Of a stretch of 34,373 nucleotides of DNA, positions 13,758 to 21,173 are shown piece by piece. The stretch is from an uncultured Marinobacter sp. (GTDB taxonomy: Bacteria; Pseudomonadota; Gammaproteobacteria; Pseudomonadales; Oleiphilaceae). A model generated the notes under the pieces. It was not told the DNA's origin. It did not search any database and saw only the letters and a list, made by a program, of their open reading frames with translations. Position numbers and translations under genes: made by a program. Location: NCBI RefSeq assembly GCF_913055835.1, contig NZ_CAJXKQ010000038.1, positions 1-34,373 of the forward strand. The letters run 5' to 3'. How positions within the stretch are numbered: the first letter of the stretch is position 1; every line of letters begins with the position of its first letter.

Positions 13758-14741
13758 TCATTGAAGCGTCTCCGCTTCTAAACTCGTAACCAGGCCGCCA
13801 TCACTCAGATTGTGACTGGCCCTGGTTACCACCCATTCCCGCCCGTTGATCTGCCGCTTGAATCCTTCCGCCTGTAGTCGCCACTCCGGCCCAACATCCG
13901 GCCTACCTGTGGCCAGCGTTATCGATAGCTCAGCCTCCCCACGGTTTAGCCTGCGTAGCTCTGCCTGAGCAGCGGCCTTTGCCTCGCTCTCATTGGCATA
14001 GGTGCCTCGCAGGCGTTTCACCCGTTCTTCCGTGCCCACCTGCACTTGAACCTGCTGGCCGGCGTCGACATCGTCCCAGAAAGCGATGACACCGGTGTAG
14101 CCGTCGCGATCGGTTTCGCGGTAGGTACCGCTGTCGCCGCTGCGAGGCCTTACGGTTATGGAGGGCAGGGCGGTACCGCCGGCGGTGGCCGCTTCTCCTC
14201 GAGGAGTGAATAGCAGCCGGCCGGCCTTAACTGTGGCGATCGCGTCGTGGCGTTCTCCCAGGCGAGTGAGCAGATTCAGATCGGATTCGTCGGTCTGGTC
14301 CAGGTGTTCGATGCTGATCGAAGCCAGGCTGCCGCCGATTACGGGCTCCAGCTCGTTTTCCCGGGCGATGGTGGTTACCAGATCGCTTAGGGTTACCTGG
14401 TCCCAGCTGCGGGTTCGGCGTGTGGGCAGGCCGTTGCGCATGTCGGCGCTGCGGGCGGTGATGTTCAGTACATTGGGTGCCCAGCTGTAGGAAGCCTCGT
14501 CGACGATGAACAGGCCCTTCTCGAATAGCGGCTGGCCTCTCCACCCAATAGCCAGTTGGATCTCAGCGCCCTTGGGCGGGATCTCCAGGGCGTTGTCGTG
14601 GTCGCTGAGGGTGAGGGACAGTGTGTCAGCCTCATCCCCTGGTGTTTCATCCAGGGTAAGGTCTATCAGCCTGCCGTTCACCGTTGGAGTGATGTTGCGG
14701 CCGTTTACCACCAATCGATAATCAGGGGCTCGGTGCTGCAT
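13758..14741 (-). CDS. D: Tail protein D (P2 gpD family)
   Basis: This 327-residue protein belongs to the P2 gpD family, which joins the tail tube to the baseplate hub and resembles the gp27-like hub fold. Typical segments are the opening APDYRLVVNGRNITP, LIDLTLDETPGDEADTLSLTLSD, the GLFIVDEASYSWAPNVLNITARSADMR block and WVVTRASHNLSDGGLVTSLEAE at the end. It is the last gene of the leftward F operon. Its start overlaps the U stop. P2 has ogr next; here D ends 17 bases from the convergent membrane-protein gene, so ogr is missing at this position. Confidence 0.93.
   Translation of the reverse strand: MQHRAPDYRLVVNGRNITPTVNGRLIDLTLDETPGDEADTLSLTLSDHDNALEIPPKGAEIQLAIGWRGQPLFEKGLFIVDEASYSWAPNVLNITARSADMRNGLPTRRTRSWDQVTLSDLVTTIARENELEPVIGGSLASISIEHLDQTDESDLNLLTRLGERHDAIATVKAGRLLFTPRGEAATAGGTALPSITVRPRSGDSGTYRETDRDGYTGVIAFWDDVDAGQQVQVQVGTEERVKRLRGTYANESEAKAAAQAELRRLNRGEAELSITLATGRPDVGPEWRLQAEGFKRQINGREWVVTRASHNLSDGGLVTSLEAETLQ
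13763..13778. terminator. Short hairpin between convergent genes, possible weak terminator
   Basis: GAAGCG-TCTC-CGCTTC forms a perfect six-pair hairpin at the end of D, close to the stop of the convergent gene at 13741. No long T run follows on either strand, so termination here is only a possibility. Confidence 0.3.
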
Positions 14742-15217
14742 CAGGCGATGCCTCCACTATTGCGCCTGGGCTGGTAAAGCCCGAGCCCGATCGCGGCATC
14801 CCGGCTGGTGGCGGCACGGTCGCGGAAGGCCTGAAAGTCGTCCTCGTCTACCCGCACCAGGTTGATGGTGAAGTCGATCTTGCGGGGTACCCCATCGGAG
14901 AAGAACACGGTGCTGGTTTCTTCAACGCCAGTGACACACCAGAATCCGAACACCCGGCCAGAGCCTTCAATCAGGGGCCATGCCTTGCCTTCGTCGGCCA
15001 TGATGCGCACGTCGTCCAGAGTTACGCGGCCGCCGGTGATCTCCGGGTAAAGGGTGCCACTGAGAGTGATAGTGTCCTCACCCGGGCCCAGGTATTGGTA
15101 AGCGGGGCGCTGACCAACGCGGCTTTGGCTGGGGTGCCGCCACTGGGTGCTGCGCTGCAGCTGCTGATAGGGCAGGGACTGCACTTCGAAGACGAACATT
15201 CCGAGGGTCATCATCAT
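14741..15217 (-). CDS. U: Tail protein U (P2 gpU family)
   Basis: This 158-residue protein matches P2 gpU, a tail-completion or hub-associated protein. Family features are the N-terminal LGMFVFEVQSLPYQQLQRSTQWRH, the RPAYQYLGPGEDTITLSGTLYPE motif and WPLIEGSGRVFGFWCVTGVEE. Three consecutive ATG codons open the frame, and any may be used; a GGGAG box lies upstream. Gene order T-U-D is as in P2. Confidence 0.93.
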   Translation of the reverse strand: MMMTLGMFVFEVQSLPYQQLQRSTQWRHPSQSRVGQRPAYQYLGPGEDTITLSGTLYPEITGGRVTLDDVRIMADEGKAWPLIEGSGRVFGFWCVTGVEETSTVFFSDGVPRKIDFTINLVRVDEDDFQAFRDRAATSRDAAIGLGLYQPRRNSGGIA

Positions 15218-15223
15218 GGCGGA

Positions 15224-17329
15224 TTACTCCCTGTCATACAGTGCACTGCGGGCACGGGTGGCTATACGGCGTTCGCGATCCTGCAGGATCCGATCAACCT
15301 GGGCCGCTATCTCTCGTTCGCTTTGCCCTGGTGCTGCATAGACATTGATCGTTACGCTATCGCCAGCAGTGGCTGCAGAAGGCGTGCCGGTGGCGATCGG
15401 TGGGCGGTTGTCGAACTGGACGCCGGCCGCAGCGGGCAGGGCGGACGCGCCAATGGCAATGCCGGCACCTACACTGCGCACTCGCTTGCCGAACCCGCTG
15501 ACTTGCTTCAGTGCCGCCGGTTCCTGTTTCTGGATACCTTTCCGGTATCCCTCGAGGGTGTCCTGGCCAGCGCTCATGAATACCCGGGACGGTGACTTGA
15601 TCCCGAGAACGCCCTTAAACCAGCCGATGGTTTTCTGGCCTGCGTTCACGATGGTGTCTTTCACCTTTTTCAGGCCGCCCAACAAGCCACCCACCAGACC
15701 GTCCATGATCATGGAGCCAAAGCCGGAGAACTTGGCTGGCAGGCTCTTGAAGAAGTCCATGATGGCGCCCCAGTTCTTGTAGATCAGGTAACCGGCGCCG
15801 GCGATCGCGGCGATGATCAGACCGATGGGGTTGGCGGTAAGGGCTACTCCGATCGCTTTGATGCCAGCTGCAACGGCCGGTAAACCGCCGGCCAGGCCGA
15901 CGACTGCACTGGTGGCCATGAAAATGGCCTTGCCGAAGGCGAGGATGGCCATGATGGGCTTCATGGCAAGAACCACGGCCAGGATCATCCCCAGGTTATC
16001 AAACCCGCCGACCATGGCAGCCAGGTTGCTGGTGATCATGCCGAGGGTTTTGGCGGTGGAGGCTGCTCCTACGGCGATGTCACGCAGCACCGGGATGGCG
16101 TTCTTGAGCTTGGTACCGAAGTTGGAGGCGAAAGCGCTTATCTGGTCCCGGTTCTCTCGCATCCAGGAGGACAGATCGCCCATCATATCGGTGATCGCGG
16201 GCATCAGTTCGGCGCCGATGGTGTTCTTCATTCCAGCCATGCCCAACTGGGCGTCCAGCATTGCATCCTTGAAGGCTTCCGCGTCTCGGGCGGCCTGTTC
16301 GCTAAGCACATAGCCCGTGGCTCGGGCATCGCGTCTCAATGCCTGAAGGCCTGAACTGCCATCCTTCAGCATGTTGACCATGGCCACACCTTCGCGCCCG
16401 AACAGTTGAGCGGCGATGGCTACTCGCTGTGACTGGTTCTCCACGGAGGATAGCCGATCGGCCACTACTTCCAGGCTTTGTTCTGGGGTCAGCTTGGCCA
16501 GCTCTTCAGCGGACAACCCCAACTCTTCGTAGGCGTTGCGGGCAGCGCCGGTGCCTTGGGTGGCTTCGCCCATTCGCTTGATGAACCGTTCCAGACTGGA
16601 ATCGAATTTCTCGGTAGACACGCCGGATCGCTCAGCGGCGTAGCGTAGTTCCTGGAAGGGGCCAAGGGCGATACCGATTTTGTCGCCCGTCTTGGCTACC
16701 TGGTCGCCCAGGGTGGCGGTAGAGTTGGCAATACCGAAGATGCTAGCAGCAGCAACTGAAGTTGCCAGAGCTGTGCGGCGGCCGAACCGGCCTACTTCAC
16801 CGGTCATGTTGCTGAACTTTCCGGATATGTCGGCCTTGCCCAGCTGATCCAGGTACTTCCTCTGGCGCTGGATTCGGTTGTTGGTTGTCTGCATCTGATC
16901 GGCCAGGCGCCGTTGCTCGCCGGATAAGTTGCGAACGTCCACGCCGGCATCGCTCAGCCGCTTGCGGACTTTGCCCAGTTCCTTCCGCTGGTCCTGTCCC
17001 TTGCGGGTGAATTTCTCCACCTCCTGCCGGGCCTTGTTGTACTCGTTCCGAAGTTTGGCGGTGGGCTTGCTGGTTGTTCGGAGTTCGTGGCCCAGGCGGC
17101 GAACGCGCTCCTGTGATTCAGCCAGGGCTTTAGAGTTCTTGCCCAGGGCATCGTCCATCCGGCGGAAGGACGAGATGTCGCGTTGTGAGTTCTGCAACTG
17201 CTTGGTTTCCGCCTGGGCCTGTTTCAGCGCCCGGGCGGTACCGGTAGTGGTTGCGTCGATCTTCTTGAGGGGTTTGGTGAGCTTGTCTCTGGCGGCGAGT
17301 ACCACCTGCAGGTCGAGGTTCTTGGCCAT
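15224..17329 (-). CDS. T: Tail tape measure protein (P2 gpT family)
   Basis: I start this 701-residue protein at ATG 17329 (MAKNLDLQVVL); this start overlaps the end of the E' frame as TAATG, as expected, while the frame is open to 17371 only because E' overlaps. Residues about 15-180 are strongly helical and charged coiled coil. Hydrophobic segments lie around 445-535 (ILAVVLAMKPIMAILAFG, NPIGLIIAAIAGAGYLIY). The C-terminal part has GVLGIKSPSRVFMSAGQ, typical of tape measures. P2 gpT is about 815 residues, so a somewhat shorter tail is predicted. Confidence 0.95.
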   Translation of the reverse strand: MAKNLDLQVVLAARDKLTKPLKKIDATTTGTARALKQAQAETKQLQNSQRDISSFRRMDDALGKNSKALAESQERVRRLGHELRTTSKPTAKLRNEYNKARQEVEKFTRKGQDQRKELGKVRKRLSDAGVDVRNLSGEQRRLADQMQTTNNRIQRQRKYLDQLGKADISGKFSNMTGEVGRFGRRTALATSVAAASIFGIANSTATLGDQVAKTGDKIGIALGPFQELRYAAERSGVSTEKFDSSLERFIKRMGEATQGTGAARNAYEELGLSAEELAKLTPEQSLEVVADRLSSVENQSQRVAIAAQLFGREGVAMVNMLKDGSSGLQALRRDARATGYVLSEQAARDAEAFKDAMLDAQLGMAGMKNTIGAELMPAITDMMGDLSSWMRENRDQISAFASNFGTKLKNAIPVLRDIAVGAASTAKTLGMITSNLAAMVGGFDNLGMILAVVLAMKPIMAILAFGKAIFMATSAVVGLAGGLPAVAAGIKAIGVALTANPIGLIIAAIAGAGYLIYKNWGAIMDFFKSLPAKFSGFGSMIMDGLVGGLLGGLKKVKDTIVNAGQKTIGWFKGVLGIKSPSRVFMSAGQDTLEGYRKGIQKQEPAALKQVSGFGKRVRSVGAGIAIGASALPAAAGVQFDNRPPIATGTPSAATAGDSVTINVYAAPGQSEREIAAQVDRILQDRERRIATRARSALYDRE

Positions 17330-17753
17330 TACTCCTCCGTCGAGCTTCGCCTGCGGGCGTGTTCCCGCCACTCCATGAGTTCAGAAAGGGGCATGTCGTT
17401 CATGTCTGACGGCCGCCAATGGAAGATGGCGGCGATGTCAGCCATGGCTTCATCTACGCGGTGCGGGATTACCCCTTCAACCGCTTCGGCAGCAAAAAAC
17501 CAGCGATCTCGGTACCGCAGGCGGCCAGATCGGCCGGGTCCATCTCCCGCACTTCCTGTTCGGTGAGGGTGGGGTTGCTGATACGCGGTAGCACCTTGGT
17601 GATGCTGTCTACGTCCATGTTGATCAGATCTGCCAGGGACAGACCCCGCAGTTCGCCAGAGGCCGGCTTGCGGAGGGTGAGCTTGGACACCTCCTCCTGG
17701 TTGCGCTTGATCGGGGTATCCAGCTCGACGGTTGCAGTTACGGGCTTACTCAT
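17329..17753 (-). CDS. E': E+E' frameshift product, tape measure chaperone
   Basis: A -1 slip at TTTTTTG (17499-17493) extends the E product to 141 residues, ending at TAA 17331-17329. The extension reads AAEAVEGVIPHRVDEAMADI, then a FHWRPSDMNDMPLSELMEWREHARRR block that matches P2 E' in the WRP...ELM.WRE pattern. The length is nearly that of P2 E+E' (142 residues, from memory). As in lambda G/GT, the long product is thought to bridge tape measure and tail tube during assembly. Confidence 0.88.
17469..17753 (-). CDS. E: Tail assembly protein E (P2 gpE family)
   Basis: This 94-residue product is the non-shifted tail-assembly protein. Typical residues are the N-terminal beta stretch ATVELDTPIKRNQEEVSKLTLRKP, GELRGLSLADL and EMDPADLAACGTEIAGFL. 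It lies between tube protein FII and the tape measure, in P2 order. The ribosome binding site is AAGGAA, about 11 bases before ATG 17753. The frame ends 24 bases after the slippery site. Confidence 0.92.
   Translation of the reverse strand: MSKPVTATVELDTPIKRNQEEVSKLTLRKPASGELRGLSLADLINMDVDSITKVLPRISNPTLTEQEVREMDPADLAACGTEIAGFLLPKRLKG
17493..17499 (-). promoter_or_regulatory. Programmed -1 ribosomal frameshift site (TTTTTTG)
   Basis: On the minus strand, the E reading frame passes GGT TTT TTG; slipping back one base on T-TTT-TTG opens the E' frame. P2 uses the same heptamer at the same place. The E' frame is open and conserved-looking for 55 codons after the slip, which supports use of the site. 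Confidence 0.85.
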
Positions 17754-17766
17754 GAATCAGGGTTCC

Positions 17767-18276
17767 TTACAGGCCAATGTTGCTGCGGTGTTCGGCCAGG
17801 CGATCCTGGCCACGGATGCGCTCAACCATGCCGGGCACGTCGATCTCGACCACTTCCTCACCGCCGATGGTGAGCTTGTAGTAGCTGAGCGTGGTGGTGA
17901 CGGACAGGGTGTTGTCGCTGCCAGGCTCGGCATCGCCCATGGCAATTTCTCGGTGACGGCCACGGACCACGATTTCCACGGGCAGGGTTTCTCCGGTGTC
18001 ATCGCGCTGGTAGCTGCCGGAAAAGCGCAACAGGTCGGCGTCCAGCTGGCTGGTACCAAAGTTGTCGAACAGGCCCGGGATGATGCCCGCCGGCGTCCAC
18101 TGGAACTCCATCTTTTCCATGCCCTGGTCGATATCTACCGGGGCGTTCATGCCGCCGCCACGGAACTCTTCCATCTGGCGGACCATGGGCGGCAGGGTGA
18201 GGGAGGCGATCTGGCCCTGCCAGTTATCGCCGTTGCCGAACAGGTTAAAGTGCTTCAGCTTCTTGGGAAGTGCCAT
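17767..18276 (-). CDS. FII: Major tail tube protein (P2 gpFII)
   Basis: This 169-residue protein is the contractile tail tube subunit. The opening MALPKKLKHFNLFGNGDNWQG and the later FSGSYQRDDTGETLPVEIVVRGRHREIAMGDAEPGSDNTLSVTTTLSYYKL are characteristic. It follows the sheath gene by 11 bases with an AAGGAG box. Length is the same as P2 FII (about 172). Confidence 0.95.
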   Translation of the reverse strand: MALPKKLKHFNLFGNGDNWQGQIASLTLPPMVRQMEEFRGGGMNAPVDIDQGMEKMEFQWTPAGIIPGLFDNFGTSQLDADLLRFSGSYQRDDTGETLPVEIVVRGRHREIAMGDAEPGSDNTLSVTTTLSYYKLTIGGEEVVEIDVPGMVERIRGQDRLAEHRSNIGL

Positions 18277-18287
18277 TGTTCAGCTCC

Positions 18288-19802
18288 TTATGCATTCACG
18301 CGGGCGGCGAAGTCGGCCAGGTACTGGTCGGTGATCCGCTGACGGAACAGCAGGTTCTCCAGCGGTGGTACCGGGGTATAGTCGTAATCGATGTACAGCT
18401 TGCCGGCCTTCAGGGTGTCCTTGGTGTTGATCTCCGGATCCAGCCAGGCGCGTGCATCCACGATCAAGCCCAGGAGCTTCAGCTCGCGGAACTTGGCATT
18501 GATCCCTTCCACGATGTCCTTGGCCAGTGATGGATGCATCGGTTTGTCCACGGCCCACATGTGTGCCTCAGCGATGGTGTCGGCGAGGATCTGCGCCGTG
18601 CGGGTGTAGTTCTCGAAGGCGAACAGCGGATCCGAGCTGCAGGTCCGGGAACCCCAGAAGCGGAAGCCGTCACGCTGGATCAGGGTGGTGACTTCGTTGG
18701 CGTTGAGCAGGCCGGCATCGGTGTTCGGGTCCTGCAGATCCCAATGCACGTCCTTGTCGATGCCCGTTACCCCGTTTACCGCCACGTTAGACAGCGTCTT
18801 GTGCCAGCCCACCTGCTGGTCGATCTTCGCGCGCAGGCCCATGGCCCGGGCCACAACGGCGGCTTGTTCTTCGGTTGCGGTGTTGACGTTGAACGCGATG
18901 AAATCCGGCCAGATTAGCATCAGTTCCCGGGCGCCAAAGCCGTTACGGTAGAGGATGGCCTCAGAGATGGTCTGGCAGTTGTGTGCGTAGGCGTATGCGA
19001 ATGCCCGCAGCTGCTGGGCAATGGTGATCAGCTCAGCAGTGACGTTCTCGGTGTCGAGACCAGGAACACCCAGAATGCGGGGTTTTACGCCTAGGTTCTG
19101 CTCGGCGGCCAGCAGTGCCTTCATGCCCGTTTTCTTGCCCTGGGCATTAGTAGTGCCGATCACGTTGGCTTCGGTGTCTTGCTCAGTCTCGCCCTCAGCA
19201 ACCCGAACGACAACCATGACCGGTGAGGTTTGGTCACCGATCGCATCCAGTGCCTTGGGCAGGGTTCCGGTTGTACCGGCATTGCCGATCGCTTCGTCAA
19301 TTCGGGTGACCAGAACCGGGGTATTCAGCGGGAAGGGCTCGTTCTCGCCACCGGCCAGTGTGGTGAAGTCCACGGCATTGACCAGGCCGGAACCATCGTT
19401 GCCGGCATCGTTGGCCGCGGTGACCAGCGCGGATGCCTCGGCGCTGCCGTTGATGGCGGTGACCACCTGGTTGGCGGTGCTAGTGATCTCTCCGGAGGCA
19501 TCAGTTGCCAGGGTTACGGTGATGTCGTTGCCGCTGACACTAACCGCCAAAGATTCGGAATTCGCCGCTGGATCAACGTAGCGGACGCGGATCTGGTTGC
19601 CGGCGGTACCTACGGCCGCTGCAGTGATCAGCACATCAGCATTGTTGGCAATGGCCGGAACAACGGCTTCAGCCGCCACGCCAGGCAGGGCTTCGGGGGC
19701 TGTCGCTACCAGGCCGATAACGGCGGTGGAAACAGTGCGAATGGTACGGGTGCCTTCGTTAATCTCAAGCACCCGGACGCCGTGGTGGTATTGGTCGGGC
19801 AT
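18288..19802 (-). CDS. FI: Tail sheath protein (P2 gpFI) with an inserted domain
   Basis: This 504-residue contractile sheath subunit has the family N-terminus ([31 protein letters not shown]) and C-terminus ([60 protein letters not shown]). P2 FI is about 396 residues. The difference is a roughly 105-residue insertion at about 47-152, starting [20 protein letters not shown] and ending VDFTTLAGG. It resembles a beta-rich domain found in other phage sheath and tail proteins and should project from the sheath surface. A good AGGAGG box precedes ATG 19802. A late-activator dyad is centred 86 bases upstream. Confidence 0.95.
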   Translation of the reverse strand: MPDQYHHGVRVLEINEGTRTIRTVSTAVIGLVATAPEALPGVAAEAVVPAIANNADVLITAAAVGTAGNQIRVRYVDPAANSESLAVSVSGNDITVTLATDASGEITSTANQVVTAINGSAEASALVTAANDAGNDGSGLVNAVDFTTLAGGENEPFPLNTPVLVTRIDEAIGNAGTTGTLPKALDAIGDQTSPVMVVVRVAEGETEQDTEANVIGTTNAQGKKTGMKALLAAEQNLGVKPRILGVPGLDTENVTAELITIAQQLRAFAYAYAHNCQTISEAILYRNGFGARELMLIWPDFIAFNVNTATEEQAAVVARAMGLRAKIDQQVGWHKTLSNVAVNGVTGIDKDVHWDLQDPNTDAGLLNANEVTTLIQRDGFRFWGSRTCSSDPLFAFENYTRTAQILADTIAEAHMWAVDKPMHPSLAKDIVEGINAKFRELKLLGLIVDARAWLDPEINTKDTLKAGKLYIDYDYTPVPPLENLLFRQRITDQYLADFAARVNA

Positions 19803-19876
19803 GACGCCTCCTGGTGTGGTTCACATGGTAATAACTGCCATGATGAACCTTGAGCCAGTGGCTGCCAGCAAGCGGC

Positions 19877-19899
19877 TTTGTATGCAAAGGGCTAACAAA
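19877..19899. promoter_or_regulatory. Late-promoter operator dyad for FI (TTTGT-N13-ACAAA)
   Basis: TTTGT (19877-19881) and ACAAA (19895-19899) are separated by 13 bases, the same arrangement as in front of terminase P and nearly the same as in front of V. The dyad is centred at 19888, 86 bases upstream of the FI start. A start point about 55 bases from the centre would leave a leader of about 31 bases carrying the AGGAGG box. It is the likely binding site of the two-domain Ogr/Delta protein. Confidence 0.7.
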
Positions 19900-19968
19900 A
19901 TTGGCAAGGTTGAGGTGCTATTGGGGAAGCCGGGCTTCTGAAGCCAAGATGAGTTTTTGAGGGGGAAT

Positions 19969-19995
19969 TCCGGTGGCAAAGCTTGAGCCACCGGA
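19969..19995. terminator. Stem-loop between the SGNH hydrolase gene and FI
   Basis: TCCGGTGGC and GCCACCGGA form a perfect nine-pair stem around a nine-base loop. It lies 45 bases beyond the stop of the leftward hydrolase gene, before the FI operator. T runs are weak on both sides, so it may be a terminator or an RNA-stabilising hairpin. Confidence 0.45.
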
Positions 19996-20039
19996 CTTTC
20001 ATTTATAGCAGCTTATATTTAGAAAACTCAACGTAAGCC

Positions 20040-21053
20040 TTAAAGCCGCTCGGATAGGATCTGAGCAATAATTTTATAGCCCTCTGCGTTGGGATGGATG
20101 CCATCCGGAAGGTAACTTTCCCAGTTTGCAACGGCTCGGAACTCGCTCTCCAAGTCGACCAGCATGACATTTGGCTGCGTTTGAGACCATGACCTTAGTT
20201 CAGAATTAACGCTTGCATTTCGAGCGTCTATCTCATCGGATCTAGGCAGAATAGTTGCCAGATATACAACGGAGTTTGACTGCTTTTGAAGTAAAGATGA
20301 GGCGATAAACTTTATATTGTCTTTGGTTTCCTCAATGTCTCCACGGTCATTAGTGCCGATATGAAGAAGGTAATAGTCTGCCGCCGGGATACCATCGAGC
20401 CTATCTATAACCTTCTCTGTGTTATCTCCGCCCTCTCCATCATGACCGTAGCCGTAACCATCAGTTCTGGAACCGGTGAAGATAAAGCTTGGCTTAAGTC
20501 GATCAAGCCGGGCGCGGAGTGACTGACCATGACCCCACCATGTAATGCTGTCTCCAACTGTGACTAGGGTTGAAGTGCCATCTTGATCTATATCCTTCTG
20601 AACGACTGAGACTTCCCACTGCCCTGGCGGCGCCACAGATCCATTTGCCCAATTAACATAAAGCAATTCTGAAGACTCATCTCCACATCGCTGCCAGCCA
20701 TGGCGGAAAAAATAATCCCGGTTATTGACTGTTACTCGATAAAGGCTGTCGAAGTTAAAATTATCTACTTTTCTGTCATACAAGGTCGGATCGCAGATGT
20801 TCCCCTCTGAGCTGTCAAATCGAATATTATTTTCAGAAGCACTTTCAATCAAAAACTGACCTAAGTCTGCTACTAGCTCGGCAGGAGTATCAAAGTCCAA
20901 CTTCAGTCCTATTGAAGTGCTCTCTTGGCCGCCTCGCTCTGAATCATCAACCTTTTCCAACTCAGAGGTAGAGTCACCGCTACCTCCGCCGCCGCAGGCA
21001 GACAACATAAATGTGCTTGCGAATACCCATAAAACTACAGTCGAAAATCTCAT
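20040..21053 (-). CDS. Lipoprotein SGNH/GDSL hydrolase (moron)
   Basis: This 337-residue protein is a predicted lipoprotein esterase or deacetylase. I start it at ATG 21053 (MRFSTVVLWVFASTFM), because the signal peptide then ends in the lipobox LSAC with C20; glycine follows, not aspartate, which favours the outer membrane. Residues about 45-150 form an extra beta-rich domain. The SGNH domain has block I TVGDSITWWG (S169), block II G194, block III IGTND (N235) and block V DGIHPNAEGY (D317, H320). A catalytic set is thus complete. It replaces the tail-fibre chaperone G between H and FI, has its own promoter and downstream hairpin, and is clearly more AT-rich than its neighbours. A cell-envelope role in the lysogen, such as removing acyl groups from a surface receptor, is likely but inferred. 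Confidence 0.87.
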   Translation of the reverse strand: MRFSTVVLWVFASTFMLSACGGGGSGDSTSELEKVDDSERGGQESTSIGLKLDFDTPAELVADLGQFLIESASENNIRFDSSEGNICDPTLYDRKVDNFNFDSLYRVTVNNRDYFFRHGWQRCGDESSELLYVNWANGSVAPPGQWEVSVVQKDIDQDGTSTLVTVGDSITWWGHGQSLRARLDRLKPSFIFTGSRTDGYGYGHDGEGGDNTEKVIDRLDGIPAADYYLLHIGTNDRGDIEETKDNIKFIASSLLQKQSNSVVYLATILPRSDEIDARNASVNSELRSWSQTQPNVMLVDLESEFRAVANWESYLPDGIHPNAEGYKIIAQILSERL

Positions 21054-21090
21054 CCCTGCCCCTAAGCTATTGGATTCATAAACTGACCTG

Positions 21091-21119
21091 AGTATATAGA
21101 CGAATCCATCGACACCCAA
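21091..21119 (-). promoter_or_regulatory. Sigma70-like promoter for the SGNH hydrolase gene
   Basis: On the minus strand, TTGGGT (21119-21114) and TATACT (21096-21091) are separated by 17 bases, with the start expected near 21084, about 30 bases before ATG 21053. No late-activator dyad lies nearby, so the gene can be expressed in a lysogen independently of late transcription. Confidence 0.55.
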
Positions 21120-21173
21120 CCGCACTATACTGATCGATGGCCAGAGAGATATTGATAGCCCTCTGTGTAGGTC

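Noticed and set aside
20040..21125. Longer SGNH hydrolase starting at 21125
   Set aside because: It would bury the lipoprotein signal peptide and start upstream of the predicted promoter's start point.
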